A stretch of DNA of 64,000 nt, taken from NCBI GenBank assembly GCA_029776065.1, contig JARVJP010000009.1, forward strand, positions 260,514 through 324,513. Reading direction: 5' to 3'. This DNA comes from Nitrososphaeria archaeon. Its GTDB lineage: Archaea > Thermoproteota > Nitrososphaeria > JACIWG01. The notes under the pieces were generated by a model. That model did not search any database and was not told where the DNA came from. It was given only the letters and a program-made list of their open reading frames with translations. The position numbers and the translations under genes were made by a program. Positions 10,212-21,135 of this stretch are shown piece by piece (position 1 is the first letter of the stretch; the number at the start of each line of letters is the position of its first letter).

Positions 10212-11768
10212 ATGCGAATTCATATGAAGCTCAAAGTCAAACTTTTAGACATTCAAGCAGGGGGGAGAAGAATAGCGATATTGGACGATGAGACGGCAAG
10301 TGTTCTAGGTGTACATTCTTCAGATAGAGTAAAAATAAACTATAAAAATAAACAAGTAATCGCCATAGTCAATACTGCTAGTAACTTCCCACATAACTAT
10401 ATAGGTGTTTACAAAGAAATTTCAAAAATGTTAAGTATTCAATCTGATGAGATTGTCGAAGTTCAATATGCTCCAGTTCCTGAATCACTTAGTTATGTGC
10501 AAGAAAAATTGAATGGTGAGAGTTTACAAGAAAATAAGATAAAAGCTATAGTCAAAGATGTAGTCGAACATCATTTAAGCGATGTGGAGATTGCTGCCTT
10601 TATAACAACTCTTCACATTCGTGGTATAAGCCTAGATGAAATTAAAGCATTGTCAAAAGCTATGGTTGAAACTGGTCAAATTCTAAATCTAAATAAAAAA
10701 CCAATTTTAGATAAACACAGCATAGGTGGAATACCAGGGGATAAAACGACAATCTTAATAACGCCAATAATTGCAGCAGCAGGCTTTACTATACCTAAAA
10801 CTTCTTCGAGAGCTGTGACATCTCCTGCTGGAACAGCTGATCGCGTTGAAAACCTTTGTCCAGTAAACTTATCCGTTGAGGAAATAATTAAAGTAGTAAA
10901 TAAAACAAACGGTTGTATGGTTTGGGGTGGTGCATTAGAATTAGCACCAGCTGATGACATCTTTATTCAAGTAGAGTATTCCCTTGGTATAGACCCATTG
11001 CTTTTACCGTCAATTATAAGTAAAAAGAAAGCTATAGGTGCTACACATTTAGTTGTTGACATCCCAACTGGAAGGGGTGCAAAGATCAAGACGATCGGGG
11101 AAGCGCACGCATTAGCCCAAGACTTTCTCGAGTTGGGTAAAGGCTTAGCTATTGATATACAATGCGCAGTAACATTTGGTGAACAACCATTAGGGTATGC
11201 TGTGGGTCCTGCTCTGGAAGCAAAGGAGGCTTTAGAAACAATAATGGGGGATGGCCCTAAAGATCTGCAAGAAAAGGCTACCGATCTTGCGGGTATGCTC
11301 TTTGAGATGATGGGCATTAAAGATGGTAAAGAGAAAGCTAAAAAAATCCTATACTCTGGCAAAGCGGAAAGAAAACTTCGAGAAATAATAGAAGCTCAAG
11401 GTGGGAACCCGAGAATCAAACCTGATGATATAAAAATCGGGGATAAATGTGCAGAAATAAAAGCAGATAAGAATGGAAAGATTCTATGGATCAATAATCA
11501 GTATATAGCACAAATTGCTCGAAATGCTGGTGCACCAAAAGAGAAAGGCGCAGGTATAAAACTTAAGGCGAAACTCGGAGAACGGGTCAAAAGAGGTGAT
11601 ACACTCTTCGAGGTTTACACTGAAAGAAATACTAAATTGGAGTCAGCCTTAAAATTAGCAGAAAGACTTCAACCTTTTGGAATTGGTGAGAGATGGGATG
11701 AACAAATGTTGATAGATAAAATACCAACCGAAATAACACACCGCAAAGTTCTATCGATAGAACGTTAA
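10212..11768 (+). CDS. deoA: AMP phosphorylase (thymidine phosphorylase-like)
   Basis: KHSIGGIPGDKTTILITPIIAAAGFTIPKTSSRAVTSPAGTADRVE typical of archaeal AMP phosphorylase; true start may be Met at 10224. Confidence 0.9.
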   Translation: MRIHMKLKVKLLDIQAGGRRIAILDDETASVLGVHSSDRVKINYKNKQVIAIVNTASNFPHNYIGVYKEISKMLSIQSDEIVEVQYAPVPESLSYVQEKLNGESLQENKIKAIVKDVVEHHLSDVEIAAFITTLHIRGISLDEIKALSKAMVETGQILNLNKKPILDKHSIGGIPGDKTTILITPIIAAAGFTIPKTSSRAVTSPAGTADRVENLCPVNLSVEEIIKVVNKTNGCMVWGGALELAPADDIFIQVEYSLGIDPLLLPSIISKKKAIGATHLVVDIPTGRGAKIKTIGEAHALAQDFLELGKGLAIDIQCAVTFGEQPLGYAVGPALEAKEALETIMGDGPKDLQEKATDLAGMLFEMMGIKDGKEKAKKILYSGKAERKLREIIEAQGGNPRIKPDDIKIGDKCAEIKADKNGKILWINNQYIAQIARNAGAPKEKGAGIKLKAKLGERVKRGDTLFEVYTERNTKLESALKLAERLQPFGIGERWDEQMLIDKIPTEITHRKVLSIER

Positions 11769-11992
11769 CAAGTGAAATTGGCTGTCGTCTGTACCTTCTT
11801 TCTAGTAAATTTAGGTTGTTTACCGCTTAATAAATTAATTTGCTTTAACATTTTATTAAATTTTATCAATAATGTTAATACCATCTTGAAATCTGGTTTC
11901 CTTTAAAATTTTTAACTAATATTTTAATACAGTTTGACCACTTTGCTTTATATTTATATATGATAATTCCATAAGGAATAGATGATATAAAA

Positions 11993-12037
11993 ATGGCAAA
12001 AAAGAAGAAATCTGCTAAAAAGACCAAAGGAAAGTAG
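11993..12037 (+). CDS. Possible 14-aa lysine-rich micropeptide MAKKKKSAKKTKGK
   Basis: ATG...TAG ORF preceded by TATA-like TTTATATTTATATATG and followed by a perfect hairpin at 12055-12070. Confidence 0.4.
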   Translation: MAKKKKSAKKTKGK

Positions 12038-12054
12038 TATGTCCTAGGATCACT

Positions 12055-12070
12055 ATCCACTCAGGTGGAT
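12055..12070 (+). terminator. Hairpin ATCCAC-TCAG-GTGGAT
   Basis: Perfect 6-bp stem with 4-nt loop just after the micropeptide ORF and before the convergent cupin gene. Confidence 0.4.
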
Positions 12071-12079
12071 TTAGTTCCT

Positions 12080-12475
12080 TTACTTAATCGACCAATAATT
12101 TTTGGCAGCCTGTGTAGCCTGTTCTATAAACCCCTTTGGTTTTAGAGGGGGTGCATAGGCACAAATTAACTTTAGAGTTTCTACTCCCGTATTTCTTACT
12201 TCATGTTCTGTATTTGCCTTCCCAAAAAGTATTGAATCCATTTCAAAGTTTTGGCTCTGTCCTTCTTCAAAGAATGTTCCCCTTCCAGTTGCTACGTACA
12301 TGAATTCGTCAACATCATGTTTATGTGATCCTGTTGTATATCCAGGACTTATTATAGAAACAAGTAATGTAAGTTGTTTTGTGCCTGTTACTTCAGGAGA
12401 CATCACGATTTTAAGTATTCTCTCATTTGGTGGAGGAACTTTAATTCCTGGTATTTCCCATACTCTATAAATCAT
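12080..12475 (-). CDS. Cupin domain protein
   Basis: GSHKHDVDEFMYVATGRGTFFEEG and AEHEVRNTG cupin motifs (the latter in ANTEHEVRNTG). Confidence 0.85.
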   Translation of the reverse strand: MIYRVWEIPGIKVPPPNERILKIVMSPEVTGTKQLTLLVSIISPGYTTGSHKHDVDEFMYVATGRGTFFEEGQSQNFEMDSILFGKANTEHEVRNTGVETLKLICAYAPPLKPKGFIEQATQAAKNYWSIK

Positions 12476-12552
12476 TTGACCTCGCTTTAGAATAGTAATT
12501 TTATTTAATATAACCTTTCCTAAAGTTGCGATTCAAAATATCTTTCTATTAA

Positions 12553-13155
12553 TTAAGCTATAAGAGCTGATACCAAGATTGTCATTGAAAAATATGGAAC
12601 AGTGACACCCAAGAAGGCTCCTACAACTACTTGCGCCCAACTATGTGCCTTAGTCTTTACTCTAGCCCACATTAGAATAGGAGTTAACAAAAGGATTGGC
12701 GTAAACAATCCCTTTGAAACAATAGCTAAAATTGTTAATGGAGTACAAAATCCAATCATATGTATACTGACTTTCCACTTCAAAGTTATAGTTAATGCTA
12801 AAAAAGCCATGATTAACGAACTGAGTGAAAATATCGCGTAATAGATGAATCCCAAAACTATGAACACAAAGTAACTTAAAATATAAACACATATTCCAAA
12901 GAAAAAGCTTTTAGGTCTCTCCTCAATTTTCGAAAAGAAAATATCTTCATTACCACGTGCAATTCTTAAAAAAGTTGGCATAAAAGGTAAAATTCCATAG
13001 ATAACTATACCAACAACAATTAAAACAATTATTGTTCGAACATCTTGATATCCCAATAGGAATGGTGCAAGTATCCCAAAAATAGAACTTACAATAGGAG
13101 AAGACAATATATTGGAAATCCAATCGGCAAAGGTATAGTTTGCAACCAATATCAA
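12553..13155 (-). CDS. Multi-TM membrane protein, PAP2-like
   Basis: Several TM helices; KVSIHMIGF and KAHSWAQVVVGAFLG resemble PAP2-type motifs. Confidence 0.55.
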   Translation of the reverse strand: MILVANYTFADWISNILSSPIVSSIFGILAPFLLGYQDVRTIIVLIVVGIVIYGILPFMPTFLRIARGNEDIFFSKIEERPKSFFFGICVYILSYFVFIVLGFIYYAIFSLSSLIMAFLALTITLKWKVSIHMIGFCTPLTILAIVSKGLFTPILLLTPILMWARVKTKAHSWAQVVVGAFLGVTVPYFSMTILVSALIA

Positions 13156-13205
13156 AAGAGTAAAAAATTATATATAAATATGTTAACTGGAATATCTGAA
13201 TTTGT

Positions 13206-13277
13206 GGGCCGGTAGTTCAGTGGTAGAATACCCGACTTGCACTCGGGTGGTCGCGGGTTCAAATCCCGCCTGGTCCA
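13206..13277 (+). tRNA. tRNA-Ala(TGC)
   Basis: Acceptor GGGCCGG/CTGGTCC including G3:U70, anticodon TGC. Confidence 0.95.
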
Positions 13278-13575
13278 CTATGTTAATGCAACTGGAAACC
13301 ATTACTAGGCATATGTGAGAGGGTCCATCTAATAAGTTTGTTAACATGAAAAATTGACTATAAGAGAAATATCTTCATATATATCGTCTGCCATAACAAT
13401 TCTGGAAATAGTAACACTTAGTGTATGTTGCTTTGTGTGCTGTTAAGCCTTACTATACTCTATCTAATTAAGAGTGTAAATGTGAGTTATTAGAAATAAG
13501 GGTCTTAGTCAAAATAGTTTATTGGATGCGAAGGCCAGATAAAAAAGGGATTCCCTAGTAGATAAGACTTGAGTT

Positions 13576-14220
13576 ATGTATTTAAATACCACCTTGGAAG
13601 AGAGTTTAGAGACGCTAATGGTCATAGAACGTAAAGATCTATACTTTACTCAACCTGGTGAACAAAATACAGAACAGGTGATAAAAGCTGTCGTTGAACG
13701 CGTTGAACAGACAGGAATAAATTGTGTGGTTGTTGCAAGCCATTCTGGAAGGACAGCATTAAGATTTGCAAAAGCGCTAAAAGGAAAGGCTAAAGTCATT
13801 TGCGTTTCGTCAAATCCTGCAAGGAAGAGAAAGAAGAAAATATGGCCTATTATAGACTTGGAAGTTAGGAAAGAACTCGAATCTTTGGGTGTAACTATCA
13901 TAGAGAGAGCTCATAATATTTTTGATGATGTTTTCTTGGAGGATAGTAGAAAGCCAGTGTTCTCTGTAACTAATATCATAAGAGAAGTTTATTATACATT
14001 AGGTCAGGGTTTTAAAGTGGCGGTCGAAGTGGCTTTGATGGCTGTGGTAAGTGGTTATATTGAACCATACCAAGATATTATATCTGTAGGGGGCACAACT
14101 CAAGGGAGTGATACTGCTTTGATCATAAAGCCTGTGTATCCTCAAACGTTTTTCTCAAACTCTTTTGATCAAAGGCTTGAAATCCGTGAAATCATCGCTA
14201 TGCCCAGAGTCAAGAAATAA
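13576..14220 (+). CDS. Pyruvate kinase alpha/beta (C-terminal) domain-like protein
   Basis: VVVASHSGRTALRFAKAL and GGTTQGSDTALIIKP resemble the stand-alone archaeal PK C-terminal domain family. Confidence 0.75.
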   Translation: MYLNTTLEESLETLMVIERKDLYFTQPGEQNTEQVIKAVVERVEQTGINCVVVASHSGRTALRFAKALKGKAKVICVSSNPARKRKKKIWPIIDLEVRKELESLGVTIIERAHNIFDDVFLEDSRKPVFSVTNIIREVYYTLGQGFKVAVEVALMAVVSGYIEPYQDIISVGGTTQGSDTALIIKPVYPQTFFSNSFDQRLEIREIIAMPRVKK

Positions 14221-14236
14221 AAGTCAAATCGTTTCC

Positions 14237-17107
14237 TCAGAGTAATTCCTTGCCACCTTCTTCTATGTATATTGCGGGTCTAAACGGAATCGCATTTCTA
14301 GCTTTATGTTTAGGATCATACCTTTCTGTTTGATCTGAACTGAAGATTTTGATAACAGTTCCAGTTTCTTTTTCTATGTATTGTTTGCTGTTCTGGTAAA
14401 TTTCTAATTCATTAAAATCTTTGATGTCTATGACTTCTTTAACCATACCCTTATCAACTATATTCGAAAGCTTAATCAATAAAGGTATATTATTCAATAA
14501 TCTTTTATCCCTTAGCTCTCCACTAATTCTTTTCAAAGCTTCTCTTTGATCCAATCCTTCATCGATACATGTCAAGTAGTTAATTGCCATGGTTGTAAAA
14601 TCTTTTGGAGCTACGTAAATGTACACGTTATTAGATTTTGTTTTAGCAATCTTTTGTATTTCTTTAATGTCTGTTATTAGTCCCTCTACTAGTTTACTTT
14701 GAACCTGTAGTACTTTGTCTTCCTTAGTTATACTGATAAAAGGCCATGTCTCTTTTGAGATTAATGTTCGATGACCAAATTGTTTCCATAGCTCTTCGCA
14801 TGTGAATGGTATAAATGGTGCAAGTATTTTTATCCAAATTTCTATTACCTGCTCTGTTGTCGATCTCTCCGGTGTACCAACTTGTTTTAAATACCTTCTT
14901 ATTACATTTTGAAAGTCAAAGAACGCTAACTGGAAAGCACTTTTCGTCTTCATTTCCTCTAAGCATTTTTCTTCATTTAGAACTATTGATTTAATTTCAG
15001 ATAATAAAAGTTTCTCAAAGAATTCCTTATCCTTGTTAACTGCTTTTTCTTTTAATTCTAATACAAAATCTGATAACGATTTGATCTTTTGCTGCATTAG
15101 TTTTGTTACATCCTCGTTCCAGTCAGGGTCATCCATCCCTTCTGCTCCATATACTAACGTTGCCCTGACCACATCTGCACCATATTTATCAAGCTCTTTT
15201 GCTATTGTTGTGAAGACTCCCCTAGACTTAGACATCTTTTTTCCTTCTATTGTTATCATACCATTAACGCTCACCCCTTTTGGCCACATTTCTTTAGGAA
15301 ATATTGCTACATGTTGGAATAGAAAGAATGTTAGATGGTTTGGAATAAGCTCTTTTGCAGAGTTTCTTAAATCAACTGGATACCAGTATAGAAAATCTTC
15401 ACGTACTCTCTCAATCACCCTTGAATCTAGCTTTATTTTTTCCGAAAGTTCCTTTAAGTTACCTTCTCCTAAAAATACATAATCAAAAAACTCTGGGATC
15501 ATTTGATCTGGTTGTATCTGGTTACTGTTCACATATTTGCTGATTATATAATATGCCATGTAAATGGTTGAGTCACTTAATGTTTCTATTATCCAATCCT
15601 TATCCCAAGGCATAGGAGTTCCCATGCCTGTTTTCCGGGCGCAAGGCCAGTTATTCAACCAGTCTATTGTAGCTATATACCATGCTCTAGATTCCTCTGG
15701 AAATACTTTAATTGAATTTACAAGTTCCTTTGTCTGTCTTTTCCATTCCAGGTCACTATAGTTAAGAAACCACTGGTCTTTCAAAATCTTAACAATGCAT
15801 CTTGTGCCACATCTGCATTTAACCATTTGAGGTAGATCGTATGCTTTATCTCCTAATCCTTCTGCAATGAGTGCCTCTAAAGCCTTGTTCTTCGCATCTT
15901 TAACAGGCATTCCACTCAATGGCCCACAATTTTCTTTCATGAAGCCGGTATGGAACTCTTTACTGTACACCACTTCAGTTGCCTTTTCAGCTTGTTTATC
16001 ATTCTGATCTTTTACCTGGAGCTGATCTACTAATTCAATTGCTGGATATTCGCCAAAACCTTCTACTCTGATTATGGATATTGGTTTTATTTCATTTACA
16101 ATATCTTTTAATTCATCAGGGGGTGTTCTTTGTATGTCCCTTAATGCGAGCCAATCGTAAGGGGCATGAGCTGGAACACTATAAACGATCCCAGTTCCAT
16201 AATTGACATCAACAAAACTTGCTGGTAATATAGGAACAACTTGCCCAGATAAAGGTACAACACACTTCTTTCCAATAAGATCTTTTCCTGTTAGTTTCTC
16301 TTTAATTTTAACAACTCTCTCTTGTTCTATTATCTTTTGAGCAAACTCTTCACTTGCTATCAGCTGCTTTCCATCAATTTCTGCTTTAACATATTCACCA
16401 GAAGGTAAAATCCACACATTGGTCGCGCCGTATAATGTTTCAGGCCGGAACGTTGCAGCAGCTAAGAACTCCTCGTTCATTTTAAAGTAGACTAAAAATA
16501 GTTCTTCTGGTGAAACCCCTTCCCCTTCGAGTCTATCATGATCTCCTGTAGGGCTTTGATCGAATGGGCACCACACTACAGGATGGGACCCTCTAATAAC
16601 ATAATTCTTTGACCTTAGTTTAAGATACTGCCATTCAATAAACTTACTAAATCCTTTGTTATAACTTGTTGTGAAGAATTCCCTCCGCCAATCTATTGAA
16701 AGTCCTAGCCTCATTAGTGCCGTTCTACTCACTTGGGTGTAGTACTCTGCTAAATTATATGGTGAAGTGAACTTTGGAAGCTCTTCTTTTGGAATCCCAT
16801 CTATTTCTACAAACGCTCTGATGACTGTAGGGTCTCCTTTCAGGAGCCTTATAGATTGTCCTGCAACCGCTTCACCTGTCCAATGCCAAGCAAAAGGAAA
16901 AAGCACGTTATACCCTCTCATCCTTTTATATCTAGCAAACGTATCCAATCTTGTGTAAGTGAAAGCGTGTCCTATGTGAAGTGGGCCGTTCATATAAGGA
17001 AAAGGCGCGTTTACAAAAATCTTTGGTTGTTTTATGTTAATTTCAGCTTCAAACACGCCTTCTTTTTGCCAAATCTTTAACCATTTATCTTCGTCTTCTT
17101 TACTCAT
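14237..17107 (-). CDS. leuS: Leucyl-tRNA synthetase
   Basis: PFPYMNGPLHIGHAFTYTRLD and KMSKSRG motifs, 956 aa. Confidence 0.96.
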   Translation of the reverse strand: MSKEDEDKWLKIWQKEGVFEAEINIKQPKIFVNAPFPYMNGPLHIGHAFTYTRLDTFARYKRMRGYNVLFPFAWHWTGEAVAGQSIRLLKGDPTVIRAFVEIDGIPKEELPKFTSPYNLAEYYTQVSRTALMRLGLSIDWRREFFTTSYNKGFSKFIEWQYLKLRSKNYVIRGSHPVVWCPFDQSPTGDHDRLEGEGVSPEELFLVYFKMNEEFLAAATFRPETLYGATNVWILPSGEYVKAEIDGKQLIASEEFAQKIIEQERVVKIKEKLTGKDLIGKKCVVPLSGQVVPILPASFVDVNYGTGIVYSVPAHAPYDWLALRDIQRTPPDELKDIVNEIKPISIIRVEGFGEYPAIELVDQLQVKDQNDKQAEKATEVVYSKEFHTGFMKENCGPLSGMPVKDAKNKALEALIAEGLGDKAYDLPQMVKCRCGTRCIVKILKDQWFLNYSDLEWKRQTKELVNSIKVFPEESRAWYIATIDWLNNWPCARKTGMGTPMPWDKDWIIETLSDSTIYMAYYIISKYVNSNQIQPDQMIPEFFDYVFLGEGNLKELSEKIKLDSRVIERVREDFLYWYPVDLRNSAKELIPNHLTFFLFQHVAIFPKEMWPKGVSVNGMITIEGKKMSKSRGVFTTIAKELDKYGADVVRATLVYGAEGMDDPDWNEDVTKLMQQKIKSLSDFVLELKEKAVNKDKEFFEKLLLSEIKSIVLNEEKCLEEMKTKSAFQLAFFDFQNVIRRYLKQVGTPERSTTEQVIEIWIKILAPFIPFTCEELWKQFGHRTLISKETWPFISITKEDKVLQVQSKLVEGLITDIKEIQKIAKTKSNNVYIYVAPKDFTTMAINYLTCIDEGLDQREALKRISGELRDKRLLNNIPLLIKLSNIVDKGMVKEVIDIKDFNELEIYQNSKQYIEKETGTVIKIFSSDQTERYDPKHKARNAIPFRPAIYIEEGGKELL

Positions 17108-19861
17108 TCAAATCATCTCTTGTATGTATCTTCGCAAGGCCTCTTCAGCTTTCCATGTTTTATCAACTTCCTTTCCCCCTCCACGCGCAAACTTTCTATC
17201 CCCCCCTCCTGAACCACCTAACTCTTTTGTAACTCTTTTAACTGCCTCACTCGCAGTTATCCCTTTTTTCTGAGCTTGTTCTCCTGAAAACACTACAACT
17301 TGAATAAAATTCTTATTCGGAATCAATGCACAGTACAAAAGGTCTGGCATTAACTTTATGACCTGACTTCCAATTTCAATATGCGTATTTTCGTCCAGAT
17401 CAGGGTCTATTGTGAAATATATCTTAATATCTGATATCTTTATCGCCTTATCTGTAATATGATATATCATGTTCTTAGAAATTCTCTTCCCATATCTTTT
17501 GACCTTCTTACGTAGTTCCTCATTTTCTACAAGTACTCTATCCAAAGTCTGAGAGATTTTATCTTGTGGTACTAGAAGCTTATTAGAGACATCTTTTATT
17601 ATATCAAATGCTTTCTGAACCTTCCGTAATGCCGCATCACCGGAGGTGAAGATTATTCTCTCAACACCATCTTGGATGTGTTCCACCTTTGTTATCTTTA
17701 TTAGACCTATTTCTCCTGTTCTTTCTAAATGGGTTCCCCCGCAAGCCTCTACATCGTGATCTCCTATCTTTACGACCCTAAGCTCTTTTCCTGGAACAGC
17801 ACCACCTTGATATAAACGATATCCATACTTTCTTTCTGCTTCAAATCTAGGGAGTTCGTACACTTCAACTGGGATATCAGATCTAACTACTTCATTTGCC
17901 ACTCTTTCTATTTCTTTTACTTCTTCATCTGTAAGGTTCGTATAATGTGTAATATCTAGTCTTGACTCGTCAACACCCTTTTGAGCACCTGATTGCCAAA
18001 CATGTTCCCCAAGAACCTTTCTCGCCGCTCCATTAATTATATGTGTAGAAGTATGGTGAATCGATAAAGCCATCCTCCTCTTCTTATCAACATGCCCTAT
18101 AACCTTCGTACCTAAAGGTGGCGCATTATCTACCACGTGAACAATGACTCCCCCAAACTTTTTGACATTACTAACTATTGATTCACCATTTTGCCATTTT
18201 ATTCTTCCTTGGTCAGAAAGTTGTCCTCCACTTTCTGCGTAGAAAGCAGTTCGGTCCAAAACCACGTATTTTCCACGAACAAAAATGACATTTGCCTCGA
18301 AATCAAAAAGTTTTGTATTTTTATAGAATAATCTTTCAGAGGTAGGAACCTTCTCCTCAATTAGAATTTCTTCCAATTCTTCGGTTTCCTCTTTCTGTAT
18401 CTTAGGGACATGCATTTTTACCATAGACGAGAAGAAATCCGCTGGAACTTGTACTTCTAAACCAATTGTTTGAGCTTTCTCCTTCACTTGTAGGGGGTGA
18501 ATACCGTGTGATTCATAAAATTCTACTAACATGTTCATTGGTACTGCTTTTTTATTGGACTTTTTAATCGATATCAACTTTTTAGTGACATGTTCTATTT
18601 CCCTTTCTAGAGTTCTTTTGTATTTTTTCACTTCAACATCCGTGAGTTTTAATACTTCGTCCTTTGCCTCCTTTAACTGTTTGAAGTAAGGACCCCAATA
18701 ATCGATCTGATATTTCATTAAATCTAATACTTTATTTTCACTTGAAAATTCACTTAATATACGGTAAATCCTTCTAAGCAGCATCCTAGCCAAATACCCT
18801 GTCTTAACGTTTGAAGGTACAACTCCTTCTGAGAGTAGGAATGCCAAAGACTTGGTATGATCCAATATAGCGCATACTTTCTCAAATGGTTCTATCTCCC
18901 TTTGGTATTCTTCAAGGCTCATCCCAAGTCTCTGTGCAACAAGATTTCTATTTGCGATCATACTCTGAGGTGTCTCTACTTTAAATGCTCCTGAAAGTCT
19001 TCCTGTCTCACTAAGTATTTTTTGATCAATTCGTACACCTACTATATCCAAAAATTTTGGTAAAAGTGGGCCAAAGATTGAATGGAATGCAGTTGGTTCC
19101 CCACGGCTTAACCAAGACCATCGTTCCATTCCATATCCTGTGTCTACAGTTTTAACAGGGGTTGGGATCATCTTTTCATTCTCTGTCTTATAGCACATGA
19201 AAACTAAGGTTGAAATTTCCAAGCCATCTACTATTGCTTCGACAGCAGGTCCTGCGTTTCCTCCACCAGCCCAAACGTGTTCCTTATAAGATATTTTTTC
19301 ACTTTTAACGCCGAATCTCTCTGATAAAAGTTCATGATGATATGCAACTGTTTGATCCTTCCAATATATCTCATGATCAGGATAGTTAAAAGCATGAGCT
19401 CCGCCCATCTCAAAAATGGTTAGATGCCTACCTGAAGTTATTCCGACATTATCTATGTCTTCAAATCTTAAGCACGGTTGGCTTACCACAAGGGGATTAG
19501 CTGGAGGTGGTAGTTCTCCATTTGTGACATAAGGTTGAAAGTCTACAATGCTCGCTATTGTAACAAAGAGGTCATCACGCCATCTAGCGACTACTGGGTA
19601 GGGATCAATAATTTTATGCCCTTTTTCTTCAAAGAAGTTCAAAAAAGTTTGTCTTGTATTATTTAGATCTAGATGGATTTTAGTTGGCGAGTTACCTATA
19701 AAAGTGTTCTCTACACATGGGCTTTCTCTGCATGTGTCAGAGATTTGTTGAGCCCAAAAGTAAGCTCCACATTTTTTACAAATCTGTCTAACGAAACCGT
19801 TTTCTTTAAAGAACTTTAAGTCAAACTCTTTAGGATCAATTGACATTAAGTTGATACCCAC
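17108..19861 (-). CDS. alaS: Alanyl-tRNA synthetase
   Basis: Archaeal AlaRS pattern: HHTSTHIINGAARKVLG editing motif, VEACGGTHLERTGEIG. Confidence 0.96.
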   Translation of the reverse strand: MGINLMSIDPKEFDLKFFKENGFVRQICKKCGAYFWAQQISDTCRESPCVENTFIGNSPTKIHLDLNNTRQTFLNFFEEKGHKIIDPYPVVARWRDDLFVTIASIVDFQPYVTNGELPPPANPLVVSQPCLRFEDIDNVGITSGRHLTIFEMGGAHAFNYPDHEIYWKDQTVAYHHELLSERFGVKSEKISYKEHVWAGGGNAGPAVEAIVDGLEISTLVFMCYKTENEKMIPTPVKTVDTGYGMERWSWLSRGEPTAFHSIFGPLLPKFLDIVGVRIDQKILSETGRLSGAFKVETPQSMIANRNLVAQRLGMSLEEYQREIEPFEKVCAILDHTKSLAFLLSEGVVPSNVKTGYLARMLLRRIYRILSEFSSENKVLDLMKYQIDYWGPYFKQLKEAKDEVLKLTDVEVKKYKRTLEREIEHVTKKLISIKKSNKKAVPMNMLVEFYESHGIHPLQVKEKAQTIGLEVQVPADFFSSMVKMHVPKIQKEETEELEEILIEEKVPTSERLFYKNTKLFDFEANVIFVRGKYVVLDRTAFYAESGGQLSDQGRIKWQNGESIVSNVKKFGGVIVHVVDNAPPLGTKVIGHVDKKRRMALSIHHTSTHIINGAARKVLGEHVWQSGAQKGVDESRLDITHYTNLTDEEVKEIERVANEVVRSDIPVEVYELPRFEAERKYGYRLYQGGAVPGKELRVVKIGDHDVEACGGTHLERTGEIGLIKITKVEHIQDGVERIIFTSGDAALRKVQKAFDIIKDVSNKLLVPQDKISQTLDRVLVENEELRKKVKRYGKRISKNMIYHITDKAIKISDIKIYFTIDPDLDENTHIEIGSQVIKLMPDLLYCALIPNKNFIQVVVFSGEQAQKKGITASEAVKRVTKELGGSGGGDRKFARGGGKEVDKTWKAEEALRRYIQEMI

Positions 19862-19970
19862 CTAAGAAGTGGATATAGTCTTTTCTTTTTATGTTTTCCA
19901 AATTAAAGCATATCAAAAAGAAATATTTTAAATAGTGGATAAATTAGCAGTTATGCAGAGCTGGGTTAAG

Positions 19971-20270
19971 ATGGAATACGTTTATGCTGCATTAATATTG
20001 CACAAATTGGGCAAAGAAATAAATGAAGAAAATGTTTCTAAAGTAATTTCTGCGGCAGGTGTTGAGCCAAATCAATCAAAAATAAAAGCACTTATAGCAG
20101 CGCTAGAAGAAGTCAACATCGATGAAGCACTTAAAACGGTAACGATAGTTGCTCCTACAGTTGCAGAATCAACTAAATCCGTGGAAAAGAAAGAAGAAGC
20201 AAAGAAAGAAGAGAAGGAGGAAGCCAAACAAGAAGAAGCTGTTGAAGGGTTAGCCTCATTATTTGGATAA
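19971..20270 (+). CDS. Ribosomal protein P1 (L12 family)
   Basis: [32 protein letters not shown] and terminal EGLASLFG; the tracked start (19935) adds 12 residues. Confidence 0.93.
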   Translation: MEYVYAALILHKLGKEINEENVSKVISAAGVEPNQSKIKALIAALEEVNIDEALKTVTIVAPTVAESTKSVEKKEEAKKEEKEEAKQEEAVEGLASLFG

Positions 20271-20271
20271 A

Positions 20272-21135
20272 CTAATTATATCCTTTTTCTTTTAATATTT
20301 CATATAATGTTTTGGCTTTGAACTGGTACTTAATTAACAGCTTCTCTACATCATCTTTTGATATGTAGTCAGAGTTCATTGCTAGATTTTGTGCATCGAG
20401 ATATGCTTTGCACAGTAAGTCTATTATGACGTCTTTTGTGTAATAGCTCAAGTTAATTGCTAAGTTTCTTGCTTCAAAGTATGCTTTTTGTAGGTCTTCT
20501 GAAAGCTTTTCCAAGTCCAACAACAGTTCGTCTTCGCTTAAAAGTGTATTTTCCATTAAGGCAAAGGTTATCGTAAGCCCTGCCTTTATTGGCTTTATGT
20601 TAAGCCTATTTAATAATCCAGCTAGTTTGGGCGATATAACATCACCTTTTCTGGCTACAACAGTATCTTTAGCGATCCAGATACTTCCCCCATCAATCTT
20701 TGTTGGAACATTTACTTCTTTAAATTCGCTTAGAACAGGCCCTGGTGCTAATCCGGTGTTTCCTGCTGGGACCAATATATCTTCTGAGGCTATGTCCCCT
20801 GCTTTTGCAGGTAGTGATACTTTATTTCTAGAAAGGAGTATTGACAGTTTAAATGGATTTTGATTCGTAAATATAAGAAGGATCTGACCAGAGAACTTGT
20901 CTTCGATTTTTTCGATACCCTCTAACTTTGCCTCTTTTAATGCCTTTAAAGCAACTCTGTTTTTTATGACTGAAAGTTTAGTATCATCTCTTAGCATCTT
21001 CCTTAACATCATTAATTGTACTGACCTTATCTTCTCAAGCCTTGCTATACAAATGTATTTATATTCTTTAGAAAGACTTTGTATATTCTTAAACATTTGT
21101 TCTTTCTTTGTTGGATAAGAAGTTCTCTTACTCAT
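20272..21135 (-). CDS. Ribosomal protein L10 (P0)
   Basis: Archaeal P0 pattern: SVIKNRVALKAL, AGNTGLAPGPVLSEF. Confidence 0.93.
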   Translation of the reverse strand: MSKRTSYPTKKEQMFKNIQSLSKEYKYICIARLEKIRSVQLMMLRKMLRDDTKLSVIKNRVALKALKEAKLEGIEKIEDKFSGQILLIFTNQNPFKLSILLSRNKVSLPAKAGDIASEDILVPAGNTGLAPGPVLSEFKEVNVPTKIDGGSIWIAKDTVVARKGDVISPKLAGLLNRLNIKPIKAGLTITFALMENTLLSEDELLLDLEKLSEDLQKAYFEARNLAINLSYYTKDVIIDLLCKAYLDAQNLAMNSDYISKDDVEKLLIKYQFKAKTLYEILKEKGYN

